A stretch of DNA of 64,000 nt from a candidate division KSB1 bacterium. GTDB lineage: Bacteria; Zhuqueibacterota; Zhuqueibacteria; Zhuqueibacterales; Zhuqueibacteraceae. Location of the stretch: positions 1-64,000 of the forward strand of contig JAPDQB010000005.1 of NCBI GenBank assembly GCA_034506175.1, given 5' to 3'. The notes beneath the pieces were generated by a model. That model ran no database searches. It saw only the letters and a program-made list of their open reading frames with translations, and was not told the DNA's origin. Of the stretch, positions 17,179-25,768 are shown in pieces; position 1 is the first letter of the stretch, and each line of letters starts with the position of its first letter. The translations under genes and the position numbers were made by a program.

Positions 17179-17207
17179 TTGACATTTTAACGAAACGGAA
17201 TTAAATT
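17179..17207 (+). promoter_or_regulatory. Candidate promoter in the 432-bp divergent spacer 16928-17359
   Basis: TTGACA (17179-17184), a 17-nt spacer, then TAAATT (17202-17207), reading toward the outer-membrane protein gene at 17360 with a leader of about 145 nt. The same pair of hexamers serves tmRNA. The rest of the spacer, between this gene and divergent sdhC, shows no gene or RNA that I recognise. Confidence 0.5.
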
Positions 17208-17359
17208 CATTCATTCTGAAACTATAGTTTGGGTCATTTAGCCGCTGATTTTACACTTGGAGGTCACGCTGAGGTTTTTATAATCTCTTTTTTAAACACA
17301 GAGATACCCAATGATGTCACGAACGCGCTTTTTCACTTTTACTTTATCGGGAGCGTAAA

Positions 17360-18652
17360 ATGAAACAGTTGGCTAATTTCTTTTTTCAGATGACAGTGTT
17401 TTGTCTTCTAGCGGTTGCCGGCAGCCATGCCCAAAATCAACCCGACAGCCTCCAAACCGTCGAAAGCCAGGCTCTCAAAATTTTTTTGGATTGCGACGAT
17501 TGCGATGTGGATTATATCCGCACCGAAATTGCTTTCGTGAATTACGTGCGGGATCGCAAGGAAGCGCAGGTGCATGTGCTCATCACCACGCAGGCGACCG
17601 GCAGCGGCGGCACGGAGTATACGATCACCTTGATTGGGCAGCTTCATTTCGCCGGCAGGAACGATACGCTGCAATATGTTTCGCAAAAAACCAGCACACG
17701 CGATGATATTCGCAAAGGGCTGGTGCGCGTTCTCAAAATCGGTTTGTTGCCCTATGTCGCAAAAACGCCCCAAGCCGAACAAATTACTGTGACCTACAAC
17801 AAGCCCGCCGCAGCGAAAGAAGTTGTGGATAAATGGAACTATTGGGTATTCAGCATGAATCTCAACAGCTTTCTGAATGGGCAAAAATCAACCGATTACA
17901 AGTCGCTCAACGGCTCGCTAACCGCCAACCGCGTGACGCAGGCTTGGAAGATCAATCTGCGGCTGAGCATTTCTTACAACGAGAACAATTTCGACATTGG
18001 AACGAGCACGATTTCCAGTATTTCCCGCAGCAAAAATTTTCGAGCTTTAGTCGTCAAGAGTTTGGGGGAACACTGGTCAATTGGCGGGACTGGCGCGGCC
18101 TTTTCTTCAACCTACCAAAATGTTGGCCTGGCCTACGAGGCGAACCCCGCCATTGAGTATGATCTGTTTCCGTATTCGCAATCGACGCGGCGGCAATTGC
18201 GTTTGCTTTACAAGATTGGACCGAGCCGCTATGATTATGAGGAGGAAACAATTTACGGCAAAACTTCCGAAACCTTGCTCAATCATGCGTTGTCGATGAC
18301 GCTGTATTTGCAACAGCCGTGGGGATCGGTGGAAGCGAGCTTGGAAGGCTCGAATTATTTTCACGACTTCAACAAAAACCGTGTCGATTTCTTCAGCTCG
18401 CTCTCTCTGCGTCTCTTTAAGGGTGTCTCGGTCCGCCTTTTTGGCAGTTATTCCAGAATCCACGATCAACTGTCTTTGCCCAGCGGTGGCGCCACACCGG
18501 AAGAAATTTTGCTACAACGCCGCCAGCTCGAGACGCAATACAGCTACTTTGCCTCCATCGGCTTGAGCTACACGTTTGGCGCAATTTATAACAACATCGT
18601 GAACCCACGTTTCGGCTCGGAAGGCGGCGGAAATTTCTTTATTTCCTTTTGA
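17360..18652 (+). CDS. Outer-membrane beta-barrel protein of unknown function
   Basis: A 430-residue protein with a signal peptide (through GSHAQ, about residue 25). Residues 35-150 form a soluble domain with a short cysteine cluster DCDDCDVDYIRTEIAFVNY and alternation typical of beta strands. The rest (about 165-430) has repeated amphipathic strands with aromatic ends and finishes with Phe (GGGNFFISF), as outer-membrane barrels often do. A Shine-Dalgarno-like GGGAG lies 8 nt before the ATG. I recall similar proteins in Bacteroidota/Ignavibacteria genomes but no known role. It is a lone gene with its own candidate promoter. Confidence 0.6.
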   Translation: MKQLANFFFQMTVFCLLAVAGSHAQNQPDSLQTVESQALKIFLDCDDCDVDYIRTEIAFVNYVRDRKEAQVHVLITTQATGSGGTEYTITLIGQLHFAGRNDTLQYVSQKTSTRDDIRKGLVRVLKIGLLPYVAKTPQAEQITVTYNKPAAAKEVVDKWNYWVFSMNLNSFLNGQKSTDYKSLNGSLTANRVTQAWKINLRLSISYNENNFDIGTSTISSISRSKNFRALVVKSLGEHWSIGGTGAAFSSTYQNVGLAYEANPAIEYDLFPYSQSTRRQLRLLYKIGPSRYDYEEETIYGKTSETLLNHALSMTLYLQQPWGSVEASLEGSNYFHDFNKNRVDFFSSLSLRLFKGVSVRLFGSYSRIHDQLSLPSGGATPEEILLQRRQLETQYSYFASIGLSYTFGAIYNNIVNPRFGSEGGGNFFISF

Positions 18653-18890
18653 TCACCCCCCTTTGAAATGGGATGGCTGGAAAAATCCCGGCAAGGAAAT
18701 TCGCGCCCATTCGCGTTACATGGCGGGTAAAAATTTTTGCTGAGACAACTTACTAGGGTGGCTGGCGCAAGATGAGCGGAACGGCTATTTGGAAAAATCA
18801 CCGCGTGGAATATCCGCCGCCAAGCCGGGGTTGTAAGTATCGACTATTTTGTACGACTCAAATAAGATTCGGCTGAAAGGAGCCGTTGCC

Positions 18891-20150
18891 ATGAATCGCT
18901 CAGAACTTAAAAATTTCTATTTTTCCATCCGCAAAACGAGTGAGGAAATTTGCCGTCCGCTGCAAACCGAAGACTACGTCGTGCAGCCCATTGACGACGT
19001 TAGCCCGCCAAAATGGCACCTCGGCCACACCACCTGGTTTTTTGAAACCGTGTTGCTGCAAAAATTTTTGCCGCATTACAAGCCTTTTCACCAGCTTTAC
19101 AATTTTGTTTTCAACTCGTATTACGAAAGCTTCGGTACGCGCGTGGCGCGCCCCAAGCGCGGCAGTTTGTCGCGCCCGACCGTCAAAGAGATTTATGCTT
19201 ACCGCGCCGCGGTGGACGAGCAAATGCACGGTTTGTTTGAATCAATTGACGCAACGCAATGGCCGGAATTTTCGCGTCTCGTGATTTTAGGACTCCATCA
19301 CGAGCAGCAGCACCAAGAGCTGCTGATTTACGACATCAAATACATTTTTGCCAGCAATCCGCTGCGGCCGGTTTATCAGAAAGCGCGCCCTCGCACCACG
19401 CAGAACATTCCTGACTCGGCGTTTATCGAATTTGCAGGAGGCATTGTTGAGATCGGGCATGCCGGGGACGGCTTTGCGTGGGACAATGAAATGCCGGCGC
19501 ATCGCGTTCTCCTCGATGATTACAAGCTGCAAAACCGCCTGGTCACCAACGGCGAGTATTTGCAATTCATCAACGACGGCGGCTACAACGATTTTCGCCA
19601 CTGGCTTTCCGATGGCTGGTTCGCGGTGCAACAACAAGGCTGGCAAAGTCCGTTGTATTGGGAAAAAATCGACGGCCAGTGGTTCATCATGACGCTTTCC
19701 GGCTGGGGCGAGCTTGACCCGCACGAGCCGGTTTGCCACGTGAGTTTTTACGAAGCCGATGCCTTCGCCAAGTGGGCGCAAAAACGCCTGCCCACTGAAG
19801 CCGAGTGGGAACATGCCGCACGCACCGTGAAAGCGAACGCGGCGGAAGGCAATTTTCTCGATGACCAGTATTTTCATCCGATCCCTTGCCGCACCACCGG
19901 CTCCAATGGCTTACACCAAATGCTCGGCGACGTTTGGGTGTGGACGGCCAGCGCCTATTTGGGTTATCCCGGTTATCGCCAGGAAGCCGGCGCGTTGGGT
20001 GAATACAACGGCAAATTCATGAGCAACCAAATGGTGCTGCGCGGCGGCTCGTGCGCCACCCCGCGCAACCACATTCGTCTCACGTATCGCAATTTCTTTC
20101 AGAGCGACAAGCGTTGGCCATTTACCGGCATTCGGCTGGCCGATGACTAA
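18891..20150 (+). CDS. egtB: Ergothioneine biosynthesis sulfoxide synthase EgtB
   Basis: A 419-residue non-haem iron enzyme that joins hercynine and a thiol (gamma-glutamylcysteine or cysteine) with O2 to give the sulfoxide. The N-terminal DinB-like domain carries the expected three-His iron site: His46 in WHLGHTTWFFE, and His137 and His141 in GLHHEQQHQELL. The C-terminal FGE-sulfatase-like domain runs from about 195 (EFAGGIVEIGH) to LRGGSCATPRNHIRLTYRNF. The ATG at 18891 has AAAGGAG 8 nt upstream, so I reject an earlier TTG at 18849. It is followed 42 nt later by egtD. The thiol donor cannot be told from sequence. Confidence 0.92.
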   Translation: MNRSELKNFYFSIRKTSEEICRPLQTEDYVVQPIDDVSPPKWHLGHTTWFFETVLLQKFLPHYKPFHQLYNFVFNSYYESFGTRVARPKRGSLSRPTVKEIYAYRAAVDEQMHGLFESIDATQWPEFSRLVILGLHHEQQHQELLIYDIKYIFASNPLRPVYQKARPRTTQNIPDSAFIEFAGGIVEIGHAGDGFAWDNEMPAHRVLLDDYKLQNRLVTNGEYLQFINDGGYNDFRHWLSDGWFAVQQQGWQSPLYWEKIDGQWFIMTLSGWGELDPHEPVCHVSFYEADAFAKWAQKRLPTEAEWEHAARTVKANAAEGNFLDDQYFHPIPCRTTGSNGLHQMLGDVWVWTASAYLGYPGYRQEAGALGEYNGKFMSNQMVLRGGSCATPRNHIRLTYRNFFQSDKRWPFTGIRLADD

Positions 20151-20192
20151 TTCATCCCTACCCTCTCATCTGCAAACGACGGAGCCACTCCC

Positions 20193-21191
20193 ATGCACTG
20201 CAAAGCGGCGCTCGATGCGCGCCTGCAAATTGAAGTGGAAACGATCACCGAGGCCGCGCCGAGCTTTGCCAAAGACGTGCTCGCCGGCCTTTCCGCCAAG
20301 CCGAAAACCCTCCCGCCGATGTACTTTTATGACGCTGCCGGCTCGAAACTGTTTGAAAAAATCTGCGCCTTGCCCGAATATTATTTGACGCGCACCGAGC
20401 GCGCGATTCTCGAGCGCCATGCGCCGGAAATCGTCGCGCGTGCAAACGGCGAGATGGCCCTGGTCGAACTGGGCAGCGGCAGCTCGACCAAGACGCGGCT
20501 GCTCATCGAGGCGCTCATCGCCCGCCAAAATACTTTGCATTATTTTCCCATTGATATTTCGCCGACGATTCTTGCCCACAGCGCCAAACAACTCTTGCAC
20601 CATTACCCGGAATTGCTCGTCACCGCGTACGTGGCAGATTACAACACCGGCTTTCGCCGCATTGCCGCGGAGCATTTCACCCAGAAACTGGTGGTCTTTC
20701 TCGGCTCCAGCCTCGGCAATTTCGAGCCGCAGCAAGCGAACAGGCTGCTGCGAAACATTCGCCGGCAGCTCAATGAGGATGATTTTTTCTTGCTCGGCAC
20801 GGACCTGCAAAAAGCGCCGCGCCTTTTGCATGCAGCTTACAACGACGCGCAAGGCGTCACCGCCGCGTTCAACCTGAACGTGTTGCGCCGCATCAATCGC
20901 GAGCTGGCCGGCCAATTCAACCTCGATCTTTTCGAGCATGCAGCCTTTTACCACGCCGCACAAAGCCGCGTCGAGATGCATTTGCGCAGCACGGTGGAAC
21001 AGGAGGTTTACATCGGCCGCCTCGACCGTTCGTTTCATTTCGCGAAAGGCGAGACGATTCATACGGAAAATTCCCACAAGTATAATTTGGAACAAATCAA
21101 GAAAATCTGCGCGCACACCGGCTTCCGTCTCGTGCAACGCTGGCAGGATAACCGGGGATATTTCAGCCTGAATTTGCTGGCGCCGGCATGA
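20193..21191 (+). CDS. egtD: L-histidine N-alpha-methyltransferase EgtD
   Basis: A 332-residue SAM-dependent enzyme that trimethylates histidine to hercynine, the first step of ergothioneine synthesis. Family signatures include PPMYFYDAAGSKLFEKICALPEYY..TRTE, the SAM site ALVELGSGSSTKTRLLI, IDISPTIL, FLGSSLGNFEP and the histidine-binding SRVEMHLRS. It lies directly after egtB. Together the two genes reach the sulfoxide intermediate. A C-S lyase is still needed (see the class V PLP enzyme at 22212). Confidence 0.93.
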   Translation: MHCKAALDARLQIEVETITEAAPSFAKDVLAGLSAKPKTLPPMYFYDAAGSKLFEKICALPEYYLTRTERAILERHAPEIVARANGEMALVELGSGSSTKTRLLIEALIARQNTLHYFPIDISPTILAHSAKQLLHHYPELLVTAYVADYNTGFRRIAAEHFTQKLVVFLGSSLGNFEPQQANRLLRNIRRQLNEDDFFLLGTDLQKAPRLLHAAYNDAQGVTAAFNLNVLRRINRELAGQFNLDLFEHAAFYHAAQSRVEMHLRSTVEQEVYIGRLDRSFHFAKGETIHTENSHKYNLEQIKKICAHTGFRLVQRWQDNRGYFSLNLLAPA

Positions 21192-21326
21192 TGGTGGTTT
21201 GCAAAGAATTCTTCTCGAGTCGCTTGGAAATTCTCACAAAGCGTATTATAGTTCTGAAATACAAAATCAGCTCAACGGCGATATGAAAAATCCGGATAAT
21301 TTCCTGCGGCGGGCAACTTCTTTAAA

Positions 21327-22170
21327 CCTGAATTTTGCACCGAATAACGTTCTTTGAAAATTTTCCTTGCAACTATCATGGGGATGCCCTTTTATTTATT
21401 GGCGAAACTGACAATCACCATTTTAGTCACTCAATCTTCGGAGGTCACCCACATGGTACCACATGTTCAGTCGTTGGGTTCCAGCGTATTTTTCATTTCA
21501 CCCATGTCGCTCAGGACCCGATGTGGCTTGGGGTGTTGTCAATCACGCCTCTTCCCGCCGTCTCAACCTTTTGGCGCGGGCTCAAGCACTGCGGAATCGA
21601 GCAAGCGGATTCCAGGGTCAAACTGATGGCGGTCATTCGTGAACGCGTGTGGTGGCAAGTCGGATATGCCTTCCAAACCATTCATGTCGATATCGATACC
21701 ACTGTGGCGACGGTTTACGTTGAGATTGAAGGCGCCCGCAAAGAGAATTATCGGTTCATCATCGCCGTTAAAGTCACCGTCCCACCTTTTGTTTCTGACC
21801 GCTGGTGCAGCGTTCGTGGACGCCCAGGAATCGAGTTCAATGGTTGTGTGTTTAAACCGTCGACATGGGAAAAGGCCTGTCGCTTCGTCGCGATGCGTCA
21901 GGTGAAAACGGAACGCCAAGACGCCGACGGGAAGCAGGCTGATCTCTTCGATGAGGCGGATTACGACTATCGCATCTTCGTCACCGAGATCACCGCACCG
22001 GCCCATCGTGTGATCGACGAATATGATGGCCGCGCGGGCGCCGAACCGTTAATCGGCGCAGCGCAACGCGAAGGGCTTAGCGCCATCCCCTCAAAAGCGT
22101 TTGCTCCCAACATGGTGTTCTTTCCAATGGTCATGTTGGTTTATAACCTGTGGCGTTATTTGCAAGCCTT
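21327..22170 (+). mobile_element. IS1380-family transposase remnant, copy 1
   Basis: Nearly identical to a minus-strand copy at 55640-56303. Both begin CCTGAATTTT. The protein trace includes VHVDIDTTVATVYVEIEGARK-like sequence (first catalytic Asp region), later blocks ending LFDEADYDYRIFVTEITAPAHRVIDEYDGRAGAEPLIG (conserved Glu region), and MVMLVYNLWRYLQA. The N-terminal part is missing. A block expected after GARK, including the second catalytic Asp, is also gone, so the enzyme is dead. The right end is cut after GCAAGCCTT at 22170 and no matching terminal repeat is found. Family assignment is from motifs. Confidence 0.7.
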
Positions 22171-22211
22171 AGGTGGCTGCTTTTACCCCGTTGGTAATTT
22201 TCGATGCCCAT

Positions 22212-23495
22212 TTACACTTTCGCGGCCTCTCTTACTCCTTCCAAAACCCGATTCACCTCATCAAACGAGTTGTAGATATGCCAAGAAACCCGCAGCGCGT
22301 TGAGGCCGGCTTCGCTGACGCTGCGCGTGCGGAGCTTGTACTTTTCAGCGAGAAAGCTTTGCAGTTTTAGACAGTCAATATTTTTCATTTTGAACGTGAT
22401 CATCGCGCCACGTTCGGCTTGATTGAGCGGGGAGAGAAGTTCCACCTTCGCTATTTCCTGTAAGCCATTGAGAAAGGCCGTTGACAGCGCCGCATCTCGC
22501 GCCCACACATTTTGCATTCCTATTTTCATTAAAAAGTCAATCGCCGCACCGAGGCCGACAAACAACGGCGCGCTCACTGTGCCGTACTCGTAGCGTTGCG
22601 CCGTCGGATGAAACGTCAACTCGCCGGTTTGCAGATTGTGACTCAGATCAGAATACGCGCCGACGGTGAGCGGCTGAATGACCTCGAGCATGTCTTTTCG
22701 CACGAAGAGCAAACCCGTTCCCTTCGGCCCCAGCAGCCATTTGTGCCCGCTGGTCGCATACGCCTCGCAGCCGATGTCGCGCAGGCTGAAATTCAACATG
22801 CCGGCGGTTTGCGCGCCGTCGATGAAGAACCACAGGTTTTTGGCTTTGGCCAGTGCGGCGATTTCTTTAACCGGCAGAACCTGTCCGGTGGTGGTCGTGG
22901 CGTGGGGCACGCTGATGACACGCGTGCGCCTGGAAATCAGCCGCGCGATGCGTTCGAGATTTTCCGTCGCGGATTTTGTCGAGGGCTCGAAGAGTTTGAG
23001 CGCGATGCCGTCGCGCTTTTGTCGTGCCAACCACGGCACGGCGTTACCGACGTGCTCGTGCGTCGTGGTGATCACTTCATCGCCGCGCCTTAAGGGCAGA
23101 CCATTGCAAACGATGTTGATGCCTTGCGTGGCGTTGCGGGTGTACGCGATTTCGTCAGCCTCGCAGCCGAGCAGCTTGGCGGCTTTTTGTTTGATGCCCG
23201 ACCATAGCGCTTCGCTGTGTCCGGTTTCGGAAATTTTCTCAAGCTCGTTGAGGCAAGAAACCACGGCGTCGATGACGACATACGGCGATGCGCCCAAGCC
23301 GCCGGTGTTGAGATAAATGCGCTCGCGCGTCAACGGAAATTGTTCGCGCAGAAATGACCAGAACTGCTCGTCGCTGGCCTTTTTACCATGAGTGAAAATT
23401 TCTCCATCCTTTAAATTCGGTTGATAAATCGTGCGGGTGCTGAACACGCCGGCAAACCCTCCGGCTAAACGGCTGATAAATTGACGCCTTTGCAT
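22212..23495 (-). CDS. Class V PLP-dependent aminotransferase-fold enzyme, Tat-like leader (EgtE candidate)
   Basis: A 427-residue enzyme of the isopenicillin N epimerase/cysteine desulfurase group. Motifs are TRNATQGINIV, THEHVGNAVPW, Asp226 in FFIDGAQTAG and the Schiff-base Lys252 in TSGHKWLLGPKGTGLL. The N-terminus MQRRQFISRLAGGFAGVF looks like a twin-arginine leader, so it may act outside the cytoplasm. EgtE, the hercynylcysteine sulfoxide lyase, belongs to this superfamily, and egtB-egtD lie 1 kb away beyond an IS remnant, though on the other strand. That makes EgtE a reasonable guess, weakened by the export-like leader. Otherwise its substrate is unknown. Confidence 0.7.
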   Translation of the reverse strand: MQRRQFISRLAGGFAGVFSTRTIYQPNLKDGEIFTHGKKASDEQFWSFLREQFPLTRERIYLNTGGLGASPYVVIDAVVSCLNELEKISETGHSEALWSGIKQKAAKLLGCEADEIAYTRNATQGINIVCNGLPLRRGDEVITTTHEHVGNAVPWLARQKRDGIALKLFEPSTKSATENLERIARLISRRTRVISVPHATTTTGQVLPVKEIAALAKAKNLWFFIDGAQTAGMLNFSLRDIGCEAYATSGHKWLLGPKGTGLLFVRKDMLEVIQPLTVGAYSDLSHNLQTGELTFHPTAQRYEYGTVSAPLFVGLGAAIDFLMKIGMQNVWARDAALSTAFLNGLQEIAKVELLSPLNQAERGAMITFKMKNIDCLKLQSFLAEKYKLRTRSVSEAGLNALRVSWHIYNSFDEVNRVLEGVREAAKV

Positions 23496-23519
23496 TGAAA
23501 TTTCACTCGCTGGCGCGTA

Positions 23520-23969
23520 TTAGGGTTTGTGATCTGTAGCCGCCCCGGGCTCTTGGCCGCAGCTATTAATTCCAAGTAATTTGTTAACGCCGCAGCGTTT
23601 GGTGACGAGATTTTGTGCAATCCAGGCGAGAACGACGGCGCCGGTCAGCACAGCCATCCAACCACGTTCCCAACTGACCAGCGCCATCATCAGAAGCGCG
23701 GTGAGGATCAACACGATGCCGGCGAAATGTGTTTTTTGCGAAAATACCAGCCCGGCCATGAGCAAAATCGTTCCGCTCATGCTCGCCAGCAGGTCAAGGA
23801 TTTTCAGCGCGCCAGAGCTCAATTTCATCGGGGGCGCACCAGCAATTGTCAGCAACAGAACTACGATCGCGGCAAAATACCGCGCCGGCAGATCGCCGCC
23901 GGCGAATCCGACATTGAGCGGAATATTGAAACGGTCTTGAAAAGAGTTCAATTTGTTGAGCGCTTCCAT
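23520..23969 (-). CDS. Small integral membrane protein
   Basis: A 149-residue protein counted from the ATG at 23969, which follows the upstream stop by one nucleotide and has GGAG 6 nt upstream. Four hydrophobic helices are visible: ARYFAAIVVLLLTIAG, LDLLASMSGTILLMAGLVF, FAGIVLILTALLMMALV and MAVLTGAVVLAWIAQNL. The tail is cysteine-containing and soluble. I do not recognise the family. The coupling to the DUF4956 gene suggests they work together. Confidence 0.55.
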   Translation of the reverse strand: MEALNKLNSFQDRFNIPLNVGFAGGDLPARYFAAIVVLLLTIAGAPPMKLSSGALKILDLLASMSGTILLMAGLVFSQKTHFAGIVLILTALLMMALVSWERGWMAVLTGAVVLAWIAQNLVTKRCGVNKLLGINSCGQEPGAATDHKP

Positions 23970-23970
23970 T

Positions 23971-25026
23971 TTAATCTCCGACATCGACATTATTATGGTT
24001 CGATTTTTTGTCTGAGCTGATGGGGCTTTTTAATCCTTTGAGCGAACGAAATTTGATTTCGATAATCACCGGCGAGCCGCTCTGTTGAATGGCGTCAATA
24101 AGAGCGGCCGGTGTGGTTTCCTTTGGCAGGCGGCCGACATACTCCAGGGTGCTGCGGCCCGGCGTATCCGACGAGATGTTCGCGAGCTGCCATTTGCCGC
24201 CGTAGGCATCCAGCACCTTGTCGACCTGCTCGATGGCCGCGTACGCATCGCTGGATTCGACGATCAACGCCGCATTGGGTTTCTTCTTGCCTTTTTCGTC
24301 ATCCGTCCGCATTTGTGCCCACTGCATGAGCCGCATCTGCTGCCCCAATTCGCGCTCCAGATGTTGCCGTGCCTCGTCCGACGTTTGCGCGTAAAACTTT
24401 TGTACCTCTTTTTTGCCCAGGGCTTTGGCGCTGCGCCGCAGGCTCGTGCCGAATTGGTATTTCCACAAAAGATACATGGTGAGGCTCATGATCACGGAAA
24501 GCCAAACGGTGATGTGATAGACGCGCGTGCCGCAGCCCATGCCAATGGCCACCGCAATGAAAATGTAAACCGCGTCTTTGGTGTCCTGCAGCGTGTTGCG
24601 GAAACGCACCGCCGCCACCACGCCGGCCAGGGCAAAAGCGCGCGCCGTCACATCGCTGATGACCACCATGACGCCGGTGACCACCATCGCCAACACCACA
24701 ACGGTTTGCGCGAGCGAGGAATCGAAGTTTTCTTCGTCTTTGGTCAGCGTGTAAACCCAGGCCACCGGCAAGGTAAAGATAAACGACAGCAGGAGGGAGA
24801 AAAATGTTTCAAACAAAGATTCAAAGGCCATTGAAAAAGTGAAGCCGGTGTCAATAATCTCTTTGATCCGCACGAACTGTTGCAAATCATAATTCGCCCC
24901 CAGCTCGCGCAGCAACATGCTGACCTGAAAAATAAAGAAAAAGAGCAGGAGATAATAGGCGACCAGCCGCCCCGGATGCGGCTGAAGGTCGGTTGGGTTT
25001 TGCTTTTTGCGTTCCGGTTCGCTCAT
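23971..25026 (-). CDS. DUF4956-type membrane protein
   Basis: A 351-residue protein. An N-terminal helix (LVAYYLLLFFFIFQVSMLL) is followed by a core of four to five helices with the DUF4956 pattern (VVVLAMVVTGVMVVISDVTARAFALAGVVAAVRFRNTLQDTKDAVYIF). A soluble C-terminal domain (about 215-345) has a ferredoxin-like strand-helix pattern. DUF4956 proteins are often encoded near polyphosphate-polymerase-like or nucleotidyltransferase-type genes. Here the partner is the nucleotidyltransferase-like protein whose stop overlaps this start (ATGA, 25023-25026). Function unknown. Confidence 0.7.
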   Translation of the reverse strand: MSEPERKKQNPTDLQPHPGRLVAYYLLLFFFIFQVSMLLRELGANYDLQQFVRIKEIIDTGFTFSMAFESLFETFFSLLLSFIFTLPVAWVYTLTKDEENFDSSLAQTVVVLAMVVTGVMVVISDVTARAFALAGVVAAVRFRNTLQDTKDAVYIFIAVAIGMGCGTRVYHITVWLSVIMSLTMYLLWKYQFGTSLRRSAKALGKKEVQKFYAQTSDEARQHLERELGQQMRLMQWAQMRTDDEKGKKKPNAALIVESSDAYAAIEQVDKVLDAYGGKWQLANISSDTPGRSTLEYVGRLPKETTPAALIDAIQQSGSPVIIEIKFRSLKGLKSPISSDKKSNHNNVDVGD

Positions 25027-25601
25027 TTACTCCTCCGCGGTTTTGGAATTTTGAGCACTTCTTCCAATTTTTCCGGCACGTCGCCGCGCTCAACCGCGAT
25101 GAATTCTTTCGCCCGAGCGCGCAAATAACGCACCTCCAGCTTTTTTCGGTTTTTGGGAACAAGCACTTGCAGATCGCCCATGTCTTTCGGGCGAGCCCCG
25201 ACGAGCTTCATGATGATGAGATCTTCAATCGTACAGATGTCGATTTCAACCTTATTGTAAAGCAGACGTTGACCGCGCTTCACCGCCAAACGCTCGAAGC
25301 CGCTCGAGGCGGCAGCAACATCGACTTTGATTCCCGTGGTTTTGTATGGTAATGGAACAAACAAGCAGCGCTGAAAGAACGCCAGAGGGTTGGGTTTGAG
25401 CGCGATATAATCATCGGCAAACACGCGCAGAATTTTCTCAAGGTTATCGATTCCGTCAAGTATCGTCACATCCACGTCGGCCGTGACGCGAAGATAACCA
25501 TGGAGGTTTGCCGCAATGCCGCCGATGATGACATGGGGAATCTGATGCGCGCGACAGCGCCTGTCAATATCCTCCAGAGTTCGGTCAAATCTTCCCGCCA
25601 T
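25023..25601 (-). CDS. Nucleotidyltransferase-like protein (AbiEii/DUF6036-type)
   Basis: A 192-residue protein with the minimal nucleotidyltransferase signature. IIGGIAANLHGYLRVTADVDVTI carries the GG-x-A/S helix start and the metal Asp pair DVDV. A further acidic strand is VEIDICTIEDLIIMKLVGARPKDMGDL. This layout matches AbiEii-like or DUF6036 proteins, some of which are toxins, others of unknown use. It is first in a three-gene overlapping minus-strand unit with DUF4956 and a small membrane protein, which argues for a membrane-linked role rather than a standard toxin-antitoxin pair. Confidence 0.65.
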   Translation of the reverse strand: MAGRFDRTLEDIDRRCRAHQIPHVIIGGIAANLHGYLRVTADVDVTILDGIDNLEKILRVFADDYIALKPNPLAFFQRCLFVPLPYKTTGIKVDVAAASSGFERLAVKRGQRLLYNKVEIDICTIEDLIIMKLVGARPKDMGDLQVLVPKNRKKLEVRYLRARAKEFIAVERGDVPEKLEEVLKIPKPRRSK

Positions 25602-25720
25602 GAACCTTGCGCCATTTTTTAAAAACTTTTTGCATCGCTAATTGTGTGTCAATAAGCTAAAACATTTCCATCCCAAAGTCAACCCCATTTTTAGCTCGAG
25701 GCAGTGCCTGCAAATACAAA

Positions 25721-25742
25721 GGCCAGCTTTATTAAGCTGGCC
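25721..25742 (-). terminator. Rho-independent terminator after the kinase gene
   Basis: A perfect 9-bp stem GGCCAGCTT / AAGCTGGCC with a 4-nt loop, followed on the minus strand by TTTGTATTTG. It lies 26 nt past the kinase-FGE stop and ends the long minus-strand block. Confidence 0.8.
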
Positions 25743-25768
25743 CTTCTTGCCCGTTATTTTTTTCTTGC

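Noticed and set aside
18849-18890. Extended start of EgtB from TTG
   Set aside because: The ATG at 18891 has a good AAAGGAG and the extra 14 residues are absent from the expected family start.
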